Source: Oscheius tipulae (lineage: Eukaryota > Nematoda > Chromadorea > Rhabditida > Rhabditidae). Taken from it: a stretch of DNA of 64,000 bases. The notes below the pieces were generated by a model. That model did no database searches, had not been told where the DNA came from, and was given only the letters and a program-made list of their open reading frames with translations. The DNA is taken from the NCBI GenBank assembly GCA_037178975.1, contig JASJZH010000006.1, positions 1,612,001 through 1,676,000 of the forward strand, in the 5' to 3' direction. The position numbers and the translations under genes were made by a program. Shown here in pieces: positions 10,913-22,422 of this stretch (its first letter is position 1; each line of letters begins with the position of its first letter).

Positions 10913-12655
10913 ATGGTCGAGAACAAGAACAGTCTGTGAGTTTGTTTCCTTTTATGTGTTCAAAATTGTGCTTGAGGGCCAAGCTTGATGAGAAACAAAC
11001 ACCATGGGACTCGATCTGGACTACTGCCGCAATGTTGGTCCTTGTGGGGCTTCAATTCAGTGTCTATCTCACATCGACATGGCAGTATCTAAAAACTATG
11101 CATCCAAATCCATCCATGGATCTTTTCGGAATGGTAATGGCTTCAGTCTCGCTGGCTTGTGCTCTGGCCAATGCCGTATTCGGATACTGGAATCAGAAGA
11201 CAATGTCCACGAAGAATCCCTTGACTCTGGGGTTCACACTAGCAGCAATTGGAAATCTATGGTATGCACAGCTTCCTATTCTACCGGCAAGTTCACTAAA
11301 CATCATGGTGCTCTTCTCAAGATTCCTCACGGGATTTGGAGCTGGTAGCTTTCCGATTCTTTAATGATTACAACTGTGTTTTCAGGTACAATGGGTGTTC
11401 TGCGTGGTTTCATGGCTACCGCTAGTACGAGACAAGATCGTCTTAAAGCTGTTTCCCTTGGAACCGCCGGTCTTACAGCTGGCCTGTCTCTCGGCCCCGT
11501 TCTGCAAATCTGCTTTCTTCCTCTCGGGACAGATGGTTTCTATATAGGTCCATTCTTGGTCAACACCTATACAGGAGCTGCATATTGCATGTAAAGACAT
11601 TTTCCCCGTCTTACAAACGATGTATAGGTGTTTCACATCATGTCTGGCAGTTCTGGTGGCAAACTTCGTCCTAATCGAAGACTATGCAGGAATAATTTCT
11701 GACAAGGAGAAGAAAGAGGATCCGTTTATTGTTATCCCGCATTTTGATCGAGTAGCTGTAGCCCTGATATTCTTTTACTGGTGGGCGTTTTCTGGTGTGG
11801 CAAGTACTGAGGGAATCGCGTCGGCTATCGCCATGGCCATGTACAACTGGAAAAGCGAAGAAGCGGTTCTATACAGTGGAGCTGTTCAAACGCTTAGATG
11901 CGTCTGCTCCACGACTATGTACATTTTATTGGGAGCTACAAGAGTTGGAACTTGGTGAGTGTCTTTTTCAAAAAGAATCGCTATTTTCGGATACGAATCT
12001 GACATTTAGGGATCGACGTTATCATCTCACCGTAGGTCTCTTTGGCTTTCTGTTCTTCCACGCAATCCACCTTCCTTGGCCATTTTACGACGGTCCTCTT
12101 GACCGCACACTCGTTGAGAATGGAACTTTTCTAAACAATGCCGGTGGCTGTTCTTGGGACTACGAATGGTGCGACTACACACCCCGGTGAGATGCATAAA
12201 TTTGATAAAATCAGCTTTTCAGAGTACCAAAACTGTTGTACCTTTCTTCCGCATCTGTGGTATTAGGTTTTGCATTTCCACTCATTGCTGCTCCGTGCAA
12301 CACTATTCTCTCGGAAGTGTTGGGTCCACGAAAACAGGTTGAATACGGGACAAAATCGATTGAAATATTATTTGCAGGGAATGATCCAGGGAATGTTTGC
12401 TCTAACGGGTAGTACGTGTCAATTCGTTGTTCCAATTGTCTCAGCGTAAGATTCTACCAATAGAGAAAAGTTCGAAGTTTCAGATATTTGTTCAAAACAA
12501 CAGGCTATGCATTGATCATGACATATCATGTGGTGATTCTGTGCACATCTCTTGTTCTCCTGTTCTTCCTCCGGAAGAGACTCGTCGCTCTTTGTATGTT
12601 GCCGAAGATGGGTATCGCTACAAGATATAAATTAGGAACCTTGTATAGACTATAA
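10913..12655 (+). CDS. Major facilitator transporter, MFSD8/CLN7-like, copy 1
   Basis: Eight exons join in phase: 10913-10935, 10977-11344, 11386-11590, 11628-11954, 12010-12186, 12223-12337, 12378-12445 and 12484-12655, giving 484 residues with about twelve hydrophobic helices. Landmarks are FGYWNQKTMSTKNPLT after helix 2 (the MFS loop 2-3 position), LTGFGAGTMGVLRG in helix 4, a large acidic cytoplasmic loop (IISDKEKKEDPF) between the two halves, ASTEGIASAIAMAMYNW in helix 8, and a Cys-containing luminal loop GGCSWDYEWCDYTPR. The architecture fits MFS proteins related to lysosomal MFSD8/CLN7; the substrate is unknown. The polyadenylation signal AATAAA is at 12753. A close paralogue follows in the same direction, evidently a tandem duplicate. 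Confidence 0.85.
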
Positions 12656-13337
12656 ATGAAGATGTGGACTTAAGATTGTCCTTTGACTTCTATTCTTCCA
12701 ACAATCCGAACGCATATTGTATGCCTCTGACCACACTAATATTGGTAGCTGTAATAAAGCAAAAATCTGACAAGCCACTCTGTTACAGTTTGATTTGTAA
12801 CTCATGCAGAAGAAAGTTACTGAGAACAGAAAGTTGTTCCGCAATAGCTATGGAATCTTCTACGTGCTTTTTAATGGATCGGTTCTGTAAATAACTATAA
12901 CGGGAAATAACGGATATGCATTAATCATTTTGTCAAGACAATTTGTCAGGTGATGTCAGGTAATTTTTGACAAAGAGCAAAAGTTAAACGTATGCTAAGA
13001 GGACTACCCTGGTTTTTACAGTCCACTGAACCTCTGATTGTTATCGAAAAACGATTTTGAATAGAAAATGTTTCACAGGAACGAAATTACTATGCGATTC
13101 TAAAGAATTGCAATAGAACCTACTTTCTAAAGCTATTGGTCATGGTTACCATTTTTGATAGTTTTTGATTGAAAGTTGTTTCTATTATCAGTACCAAGTT
13201 TATATAAGAAACAAAACTTTTATAGATAAGATTTTAGCCGAACTCAGTATTGCACAACAAAAACGTTCAAGAGTAAAAACTACTTTGCATGTACAATTCG
13301 AGTGCCGTGTCAAGCGGTTTGTCCAGTACAGACCAGC

Positions 13338-15166
13338 ATGGACAAGCCGAACAGCAGTGTGTAGGTCTATCAGCTCTTCTTTTACTTTCTCTAGTGCTAA
13401 ATTGTTGGAGAAACAAACACCATGGCTTTCAATATGGACAACGAGTGGAATGATGATGTTCGTTGGAGTGCAAATGTCAATTTACTTTACGTCAACTTGG
13501 CAGTACATCAAAAGTGTCCATCCTAATGCTACCATGGACTTATTTGGCTGGGTTTTCGCTTCAACGTCTCTTGGAGCTGCCTTTGCGAATCCGATGTTCG
13601 GATACTGGAATCAGAAAACAATGTCGACCAAAATACCGTTATCAACGGGATTCCTGCTTTCCGCCATTGGCAACCTCCTCTATGCAGTACTTCCTCTTCT
13701 GCCAGTGTCGACGTTATCTACAGCTCTGATTGCTTCCAGGTTTTTAGAAGGTTTTGGAGCAGGTAGGAGTAAGTTTATAGTTTGAAAAAACCCTTTTTTC
13801 AGGAACATTAGGCATTTTAAGGAGTTTTCTGGGAACAGCCAGTACAAGCAAAGATCGCGTCAGAGCCGTATCATTAGGAACCTCTGGGTTAACGACGGGG
13901 TATGCTCTTGGTCCAGTTCTTCAGGTAGGTTATTTGGAGTGTACCGGGGTGGGAGAGTGCGAAAATTGCTATTTTGACTTCCATAACTTGTGTACTTATC
14001 ACAGTTGTAGGAAATCAGATCGGTACTCGAACCTTGAACCATATTTTTGTATTGCTCTAACCACTGAGCTATTAAGATGTGAATTCAATGTTGTTTCAGA
14101 TCTGCTTCATTCCATTTGGATCCGAAGGAATTCACATCGGTCCCTTTGTTCTCAACACTTATACCACTGCTGCCTACTTTATGTTCTTTGTCAGCTGTTT
14201 TGGGATAGTTCTAACCAATCTTCTTCTTGTGGAAGACTATGCCGGGATCATCACTGATGAAGAGAAGAAAGAAGACCCCTTTACTGTGATCCCTCTTTTT
14301 GATCGTCTTCCAGTCATTCTCCTGTTTTTTTATTGGTTCATGTTCTGCGGTCTGGCCAGTACTGAAGGAATGGCCTCTCCAATCACAATGGCCATGTACA
14401 ATTGGAGCAGCGAAGAAGCCGTTTTGTATAATGGAATCATTCAAACAATCAGCTGCCTCACTTCGACCATGATGTACATTGCAATTGGAACTACTAGACT
14501 GGGTAAAATGTGAGCCTTCCTCTTTCCACGAATTGTAGTCCAACGCCAAAGCAGTACAAAAGTTCAGAAACAGTCGCTGGCATGTCCTGGGCGGATTTGT
14601 CGTCTTCTTGTATTTTTACATTATGCATCTTCCTTGGCCATTTTATGACGGTCCACTTGATCGTACAAATGGAACGAACGCTGCGAATGACGGTGGCTGC
14701 TCCTGGGATTATGATTGGTGTGACTACACTCCAAGGTATAACAAGAAAGTGACGAGCTTCTGTATTAAAATGTTCAGAATCCCAAAATACCTGTATCTGT
14801 TCTCAGCCTCAATCATAATGGGTATATCATTTCCATTGGTAGCAGCACCTTGTAACACTATGCTATCAGAAGTTCTCGGACCAAGGAAACAGGTTGAAAG
14901 CCGCATTCACTTATAGGAGTTTTCAGGGTCTTGCATCTGGACTCTTTGCTTTCACTGGCAGCGTGGCGCAGTTCATGTTTCCTGTGATTTCTTCTAGAGT
15001 TTTCGAATTGAGCGGCTACGTCTATATCATGAGTTGGAATGCTCTAATGCTTATCTTCTCCTTAACATTACACATCTTCTTCTGGAAGAGACTAAAATCT
15101 CTGGAACTGATTCCAGATATTGGAAAAGCGACAAAGTACAAATCGGGAACATTCTATAGAATGTGA
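13338..15166 (+). CDS. Major facilitator transporter, MFSD8/CLN7-like, copy 2
   Basis: Exons: 13338-13360, 13395-13762, 13803-13924, 14100-14502, 14555-14735, 14778-14892 and 14937-15166. The intron positions largely match copy 1, including the 23-base first exon, but copy 2 has lost the last intron and gained one after PVLQ (13925-14099). The protein keeps EKQTPW, FGYWNQKTMSTK, the acidic IITDEEKKEDPF loop, TEGMASPITMAMYNW and GGCSWDYDWCDYTPR. The join at 14502/14555 was chosen to keep frame; its acceptor (GCAG) is weaker than a nearer TTGTAG that would break the frame. The extra 175-base intron contains a reverse tRNA-like insertion. Polyadenylation signals (AATAAA) overlap near 15180-15188. 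Confidence 0.8.
13985..14077 (-). repeat. tRNA-like SINE fragment inside an MFS intron
   Basis: Read on the reverse strand, TAGCTCAGTGGTTAGAGC (A box, D-arm-like) is followed by GGTTCGAGTACC (B box, T-arm-like). It lies entirely inside an intron that the paralogous transporter gene lacks. It lacks a matching acceptor stem, so it is a tRNA pseudogene or SINE remnant rather than a working tRNA. Confidence 0.55.
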
Positions 15167-15475
15167 ATGAGTTGCAGTTAATAAAATAAACTATTTTTTA
15201 CATGTTTTGGCATTAAACTAAGAACTAAATGTTGTGATCAGCATCCACGTTACTGGTTTGATCGTTTCTTCAGAGCATCAACTGTCAAGAACAGTTTTAT
15301 TGTTATGATACTTTGACCCTCACATCATCTGACAAACTTGTGATCTCCGTCCTAATCTGTTGTTTCATCGCTGTTTTTGGGTGCATCTGTGAAAACAAGA
15401 CCTCCCTACTTTGTGCCCTTGACTGTTTTCGCACACATCCACACTGGCAGTAAACACGATAATAACCTAGAACAC

Positions 15476-15487
15476 TACTATATAAAG
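15476..15487 (+). promoter_or_regulatory. TATA box of LEA-like copy 3
   Basis: ctatataaag lies about 60 bases before the MSD start codon of the gene at 15543. The same TATA spacing is seen at the other three LEA-like copies, which suggests a conserved core promoter. Confidence 0.6.
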
Positions 15488-15542
15488 GCGATGAAGAGAG
15501 TAGTTTTCAAGCAAATTCGCTTATTCAACTACTCAACTAAAC

Positions 15543-15988
15543 ATGTCTGACGTTAGTTTTTCTTTCTTTTTCAGATGTTGAATAATTTCTTTGCTACGCT
15601 CTTTTTTTTTGAAATATTTCATTTCAGCAAACAACAGCGTGTTTCCTTCAAAAATAGCCTTTAAAGATTTGCCACTAGGACAGAAATGTGTACAAACCAT
15701 AAGCAATGCTCATTACAGAAGGGATATTTCGAGCAAGCCAAGGAGAAGGCCGGCGGCATGGCCGAAAGCGTGAAGGATACTGCCTCTCGTGCCTACGATA
15801 AGGTTACCGGCAACCGTACTGAAGACAGAGCTGCCGACAAGGTCAAGGGAGCCGCTGACACTTGCGCCGATAAGGTTAGATCTTTCGTTTTGTAACAACG
15901 ACTAAGTTATGATTTTCAGGCCGGAGAGTGCCGCGACAAGATGTCTGACAAGATGCACCAGGCTGGCCGTACTCTTGAAGGACATTAA
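15543..15988 (+). CDS. LEA-like small hydrophilic protein, copy 3
   Basis: Exons 15543-15551 (MSD), 15719-15874 (KGYFEQAKEKAGGMAE... to DTCADK) and 15920-15988 (AGECRDKMSDKMHQAGRTLEGH, stop). The product is about 77 residues, strongly charged, with no membrane segment or signal peptide. The repeated AKEKA / VKDTA / DKVKGAAD units resemble LEA group 3 and CsbD-like stress proteins. The second half is nearly identical to copy 4 at 38227, including two conserved cysteines. A TATA box lies upstream, and AATAAA is at 16049-16054. Being cytosolic and stress-related is inference from composition. Confidence 0.85.
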
Positions 15989-16283
15989 ATCTCCGGAGCT
16001 CCTAAGAAATCAAACCGGTTGTACATAGTACTTTGAACTAATAACTCAATAAAACTGTACAATTCGGTCCTTGTTGGGCTTGCAAAAAATCTCTCAATCG
16101 GCATTCCCTGTAGGGCAACAATAGAAGTGTTTTGATCTTCACCACGGATTGTTTTCAAAGGAGGATGCACTAAAATGGCCTTTTGATAACGAGGGCAAAG
16201 CAAACTCACAACATGTTTTTGAAGTATTTGATACGTCAACTTATCTAAGATACATTCGAATATTCAACGTAGTTTTAGAAAAC

Positions 16284-19046
16284 TTAATCTTTTGCTACCT
16301 TCCGAGCACTCAAGATCATTTGTTCCCTGTAAAGCTTGTTTTTGACCGAAGTTTCGATACTTTGCGTGCTGCAAGAAGAAAACTGAAACAAAAGTGAAAG
16401 TGATATAGGGCATTTTCTCGATCGGCTGAAAACTGTTTTTGACCAAACCCCATCACCTACTATATATATTAGTGGATAGTAGTGTGATCTGAATTGATCA
16501 TCGCAAGAATAACTGGGTTTAAAGTTGTACGTTTCCCAATCTCTCGGACCACAGAAGTCCTGAAAACGGTTTGTATTTGTTTTTGTGAAAAAATGCCGTG
16601 AAAGATTGTTCTTACTTTCCACAGAATATCACGAAAGATAAAGTTTCTTTGACGATTCACAGATAATTGTAAATACTGAAAAGAATGATTTAAGCAAGCT
16701 CATCACTCTGATCAAAAGTTACCAGAACAATTAGTACAAAAATGCTGAGGTAGTTTACAGGACAAAGGAGTTTCAAAACGTATAATGTTGAAAATATGAT
16801 GATCACAAAAATGAAAGCGGTATCACACCAAAAGTCGTATTCAGTGAAGAGTTGCTGAACAACGTTTTCCTTTTAGCCTATCAAACTTACACCAAGTGCT
16901 TCTAACATTAGGTTTTCTGGATGCCCAAAAGTTAGAAGTCTTGAACGATAGTAGTTATTGATAACATTGGTCAGATGTTCATCAGCCAGTTTCGAAAAGT
17001 TCGTGAAAGCGGCAATGTTCTAAAAAAAGAGGCAAAGGGGAAAACCTAACGATTTGAACGTTTACAAACTTACCATTACCATGGGGGTCCAGTGAATTCT
17101 TTTTCCCTCCAGTTGTAGCCGTTTTATGCGGACAAATACTTGTGAATAAAGCATAACTGCTAATACAAGTCCAGCTAAGACTGTCAGAAGACGATGAACT
17201 TTCAAGACTCTGTCTTTGTAGATAAAATTACTGAAAGCGTCACGTAGACTTTTTAATCGAGCTCACCAAGCTGCAATTATGTTCTCAAGAACTGTGGCAA
17301 CCAGCAAAAAAAGCAAGGTATGACTCATAACCGCAATAAGTTTTAGCAACCAAGCTCCTCCAGCTTGAAGAAAAAATACAGTTTCGGTTCTCGGGAAAAT
17401 GTAGTCAGAGGCATAGTCTCCGGTATCCAAAGCATTAATGGTCAAAAAAATCAAATTATTTCGCTTCAAACTGCTAACGCTGCTCCTGCTTTAAAAATGC
17501 TAGAGAAGCTCATTGTTTTCTTTTTGCCAAACGGAATAAAAGTTACCTCATAGAGAAAACATCGTTGAGCAGCTTGCAATGCCATAACCACGAGCCCGAG
17601 ACTCAGAGTAAGTTTATAAAGGCTAAGACGAGCATATCCACCAAATACCAAAATTACGAAAGCTCTGGCAGCAAAAAGTATTCCAACAGTACACCATGAA
17701 ATACTGGCACTTCTTATAATGTTTTCCCAGTTTTCGCTTAGGTATATCTCGTAAACAGAGACAGTCTGTGAGTCATCTGTTAAAATTGGCAAACTTGAGA
17801 AGCAGACTACTTACGACAAGAGACGTTCACAAATTGTGGGAAATAATCGCAGGCGTTTAATGGTTTTTCCGGGGCGAAATAAGCCCCGGCTAGTTCTGTT
17901 TTATAGATTATCACGTCCTGGGGATTGGAATATGATGTAACACTATCAATTTGGAGTTTATGTCGTGGTATGAGACTTGGAAAAGATATGTTTTTCAGAA
18001 AACGATTGAACATTAGCAAAATGGATGATGCCACCCACATGCTCAAATCTTGACAGTTTCCATTATAACGCTTCGGATTATCTAACAAACGTTTTCAGTA
18101 AAAAAAACAACAACTTACATCTTGTTAATATTTGCAGGTTCGGAAAGTAATCGAGTGTATCTAGCAACGTTCCGGAGACTTGAATATTTCCTAGAAGTAC
18201 TTCCACGGAAGAAAATCTGGTCAGTCTTGGGTCGTCAGAAGCAACAGGACCATCAAAACATATATTCCCCATGAAAACAGTGCAGTTGTCCGGAATATCA
18301 TACCACAAGTAATTGGAGTTGAAGAGTTCTATATGAAGACATGGATCGGCTGAAACCTCGCTAAATTTGGACAACGATATGTGGCTATACATGCATCACA
18401 AGCTTGAATCATGTTTCCGTTGAACTGAGGGTGGTAGGCCAAAAACAGAATTTCCTAGGGGTTTAGAATGTATAAGTAAAGCAAATGGTCCATACATTTC
18501 TCGAGAAGCATTGGTATCCATCGAGTTCAATTGGAATTTCGTTGATTGCATCAGGATTAGCAAAAGAAATAATAATCTCTCCGGGACCTTCCACTCGTTT
18601 AAGAGAATCCAATCCGATGGTCTCGAGCCCCCATTCCCAAATGTAAATGACGTTGAAAATGCCAGCTCTTTTTGCTGAAAGAGCATTGTTGAACTACAAT
18701 TATCTACCTTCCTTTTTGTCACAAATAATCTCTTGTAAGTTTGATAGAAAGCTGAGATTTTTGGTAGCTGTGTACTGATGAACATATAGACATCCTTTGA
18801 GTTTTTTTAGTTCGGAAAAAGTTGAGTACAGTTGAGAAAATGTCGATTTAACCGATTTGTTCAAGATAAGATGACCTGTCAGAGCGGTACAAGTTCTGTT
18901 TGAGTTGGTTTTAAACCACAAGTCAAGAGAGGTTGTTATTTTGCAGTCTGATATAGAAAGTCTCACCAGGAACAGCATTGCCTACCTTCTTGACACAAAA
19001 TCATGACAGAATTGATGGTCAATAATATAAAGAGCCATTGAAACAT
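16284..19046 (-). CDS. L-domain receptor with multi-pass membrane region, gene A
   Basis: Reverse-strand gene starting with a signal peptide (MFQWLFILLTINSVMIL), followed by a first Recep_L-like domain (GHLILNKSV... YTATKNLSFLSNLQEIIC) and a second (DPCLHIELF... DNCTVFMGNICFDGP... GTLLDTLDYFPNLQIL). A Cys-containing linker ends FVNVSC. Then come at least six hydrophobic helices: ISWCTVGILFAARAFVILVF, LTLSLGLVVMALQAAQ, the SHTLLFLLVATVLENII exon, LLTVLAGLVLAVMLYSQ, TAFIFVIIIFSTLYVL and LSIFVLIVLV. The tail begins QYLQLSVNRQRNF and contains DFCGPRDW. Insulin/EGF-receptor L-domain (irld) proteins are a nematode expansion; a multi-pass carboxy half is not the usual form I know. One exon join (near 17460-17550) is out of phase in my model. 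It is the distal member of a three-gene tandem array. Confidence 0.65.
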
Positions 19047-19491
19047 AGACCTAGTACTTGAAACAAACAATTAGGTACTCTGATTGTTTTCCAGTAAATG
19101 ACATTATCCGGATCCTGATAGTGGAAAACAAGAGTTCAGGAAGCACAGAGTAAGATAGCATTAAATATCGCTGTACGATTGGAGAAGTATGAGACGTGAC
19201 TCGCTTAAAAAAGACTGCGCGACATTCCCATTCTCCCATTATATTCAGCTTCGATTTTTAAGCGTTCATTAAGCTAATTCCAACAATACAAGAAGATTTC
19301 TCAATGTTTCTCTCGTCTGTATCTCCACTCCAAAGCTTGGCTAACATTAAATTGCTGTCTGAAACAATGCCTTTTCCTGAAGCATTCATTTCAACGTACC
19401 GTGCATATATCCAGCAACAGAAAGATGTAGTGGCAAAGAAGTGATGATTCAATCGTTCCAAAATCTACTATTTTCGTCTACAAAAGTTTCT
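19047..19491. other. Spacer between L-domain receptor genes A and B
   Basis: About 445 bases upstream of gene A. No gene, RNA or repeat recognised; it probably carries the gene A promoter. Confidence 0.35.
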
Positions 19492-22022
19492 TCAATAACC
19501 TACAAGATTCATAAGGTCGTCATATGTGGTGATGGTTTTATTACAACCGTGAAAGTGCCGCATTTGGTCAATTACCTTGAGATAGTCAATTGGACCACAA
19601 TAATCCTCCCAGAAAATTTCTTGGTGAATAAATCGGCGGATTCGGTTAATGGACAGCTGGCAGTACTGAAATAGCCAAACTCGTTTACCTGAACATGACA
19701 AATAACAAACCAGCATTAATAGAACGCAGAAATTCGTCTGAATTTTCACAAACCCTATTAGCTGCAGTATATGGAGGCACAAAAGCATGAGGATCAAAGC
19801 ATTATCACAATAGAATGTGTAGTCGGGAAAAATTTGCTGAACATTTAAAATGTAGGGCAACGTACTCCTTGTACATCTAGCATAAGCCTCTCCAATCCTT
19901 GGGTTTCCGTAAAATCCAATTGAAAAGTGTTCTTCAAACGATCATTCATGGTGAAATTTTTGAGAGAGTTGACATTCGACGCATTTGCCTTGTTCTTAAA
20001 GCGTATCTTTCAATTAAACAGGGTTTTGTACCAGGATAAGAGGTAAATAATAAATTGTCTCATTTTGTTGATCCATCTTTCCGCCCAGTATGACAACTTG
20101 AACATTAGAGGACAATATCCAAGTAAGCAGAAAAGCAAGACAGATTACAGAAACACAATACACGACGGAAAATTTTGAGTAAGAAAGGCGTGTGGTCCTG
20201 AAAACAAACTCCTCTGGCGACACTTTGCATACCATGACCGATAGATAATATCTGGAAAGCAGCATATTATGAGAAACAGGGTAGTGTGCTTCAAGCTGAC
20301 TAACAGTTGAAAAATTAGATTTCCGTTACGGTCAAAAAGCAGTCCGTTAGATACTTCTGGGAGAAAAAAATCATGGACGGTATTGCTACTCCCGAAGCCA
20401 GTGGAGCTGAGCATTGTCACAGTTGTGATTCTGAAATGAGTTTGCGTTTGGAAATAACAATAGGTCGTTTGACAGATTATATCAGGAACAGACAGCTCTT
20501 AACGATTTGTTAACCTCATATATCACCAAGCTTCCAACGGCTGCTAGAATTGAAATAGACACTGTTCCAGCCATCAGAATGCTACAAGATCCTAGAGATT
20601 TCCATGTTCTGGTAAATAGAATAACAGAGCGAGCTCCGAAAACGAGACCGAAAGCAGTAGCGACCAAGTTATAGATCCAACTTATCCTAGCGATATCTTT
20701 TGCTTTCACAATATCTGGTTTGTCAAGTTTCGTTGGTGCACGGAAAACACCTAAACATATTGTTCGATTAGCCGTTTTTTAGCTTACGACATGTGTTAGT
20801 GTTGTTTGTATATTCTGGCAGCATTTTACAGGGATCGAACGAAGATTCTTGTATGAAGATGTCCGGCTCGATATTTAGAGTGTCCATAAGCAACTTTCGA
20901 TTCTCTGATACGTATTCATGTATCGGAGCTTCATCTATTTTTATCGGCCTGATGGGTAGAATACATGGAAAAGAAATTTTTTTTTCAGAAAGCGGTTGTT
21001 AAATTGTCTGATGGTAACTTCAGTACTATGGGACATACACATTCCAGTGTAGTTTTTTGGAAAATCTTAACCTTGCAACGTTTTCTAACATTCATAGTTA
21101 CAGTTATTGTAGACACCCTTTAAGTTGGGTAAAAAATCGAATGTGTCCAAAAGTGTTCCAACAATTCGTACTTCTCCAACAAAAAGCTCGATAGAAGCAA
21201 ATTTGTTCAAAATTGGATCCTCGGGTCCTAGTGGACCATCAATACATATAGATCCCATGAACAGAGAACAGTTACTTGGAATGTCGTAAAACGTGTATGC
21301 GGGATAAGTTCTTTCCAGATGAAGACATGGATCTTCTGGAATCCAATGAGATATTGAGACCAAGAAAACAACTGACCAACATCACAAGCTGGCCACATGT
21401 TTCCATAGTATTGGGGGTGAGCAGTGAAAAACTCAACTTCCTTAAACTGACAATACGAAAAGTATCATATCACTTACTTGTCTTGAAAAACAATGATATC
21501 CATCCCTTTCCTCTTGCTTTGAAGGCAAAGAGTAGGGGTCGTAGAAGCCGGCATAAACTTTACCAGGTCCTTCAACCTTTTTCAACGAGTTCAGGCCTAT
21601 AGTGCTCAAGTTATCTTCAACAATGTTAATCACATCTCTGATTCCGGATAAGTTAGCTAAAAATCGATTGCAATTAGAAACTGAAAAAATCGTGTGCTTC
21701 ATCGCAAACAATTTCCTCCAAATTGGACAAAAAAGTCAAGTTGTCAGTTGCAGTATACTGGGTTACTCGTAGACAGCCTTCTAGTCGCTTGAGCTTTGAA
21801 AAAAAAGCATGTAATGTCGAGAAAGTAGCTGTAACATTTTGGTCCAGTATAAAATGACCCTTTACAATCAAGCACTTCGTTTTTGGATGCTGTTGGAGCC
21901 ATAGACCTACAGGTATCTCAATTTGGCATACTGGAAACGACCTAATACAGAAACTTCTTTAGTTTACCTTCAAGTTTCACAGTATCAAATGTTACAATAA
22001 GAAAAAGGAGCCGTAACAGCAT
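19492..22022 (-). CDS. L-domain receptor with multi-pass membrane region, gene B
   Basis: The start is at MLLRLLFLIVTFDTVKLE, a signal peptide encoded by its own exon as in gene A. The ectodomain has L domain 1 (VKGHFILDQNV... QYTATDNLTFLSNLEEIVC) and L domain 2 (EDPCLHLERTY... SNCSLFMGSICIDGPLGPED... GTLLDTFDFLPNLKG). The membrane half has helices near TAFGLVFGARSVILF, ILMAGTVSISILAAVGSLVI, VSLKHTTLFLIICCFPDIIY, YCVSVICLAFLLTWIL, DNALILMLLCLHILQLIGF and CVLLMLVC. The C-terminal motif QYCQLSINRIRRF plus DYCGPIDY is shared with gene C. Exons are about 100-250 bases with short introns. Same strand and order as A and C. The ligand is unknown. Confidence 0.7.
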
Positions 22023-22422
22023 AAGTTGAACTCAAACAGCAAAAGATCTAACAGGATTAATGTATCTGCTTGTTTGCGAACACTTTTAACTCAATAATCA
22101 CCAGCACTTGGTGAAGCACATTTTGATGAGATAAAAACAAGTGTAAGATGTTGTTATTAGATCGATTGTTCATTTTACAATAAGAAGGGCGAAAAAAATG
22201 AAACATGGAAGATCAAGAAAGCAGAGACTCCACATGAACAGTTTTTTTTCGCTATACCAAGTTTCTGGGCACAGAATCCAGCTGCAGTTGTTTTCTAAAA
22301 CACTCATATCTCTATCAGAACATCGTATACCTGGCAAAAAGCGAATAGAAAAACGAGAAAATTGCGAAGGTCACACAAGGCAGTCGGTCTATAGTCTTAA
22401 ACAAAAAGTAAACCTTAACATA
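22023..22422. other. Spacer between L-domain receptor genes B and C
   Basis: About 400 bases. A forward open frame (22198-22440) has no supporting signals. Otherwise only the likely promoter of gene B. Confidence 0.35.
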
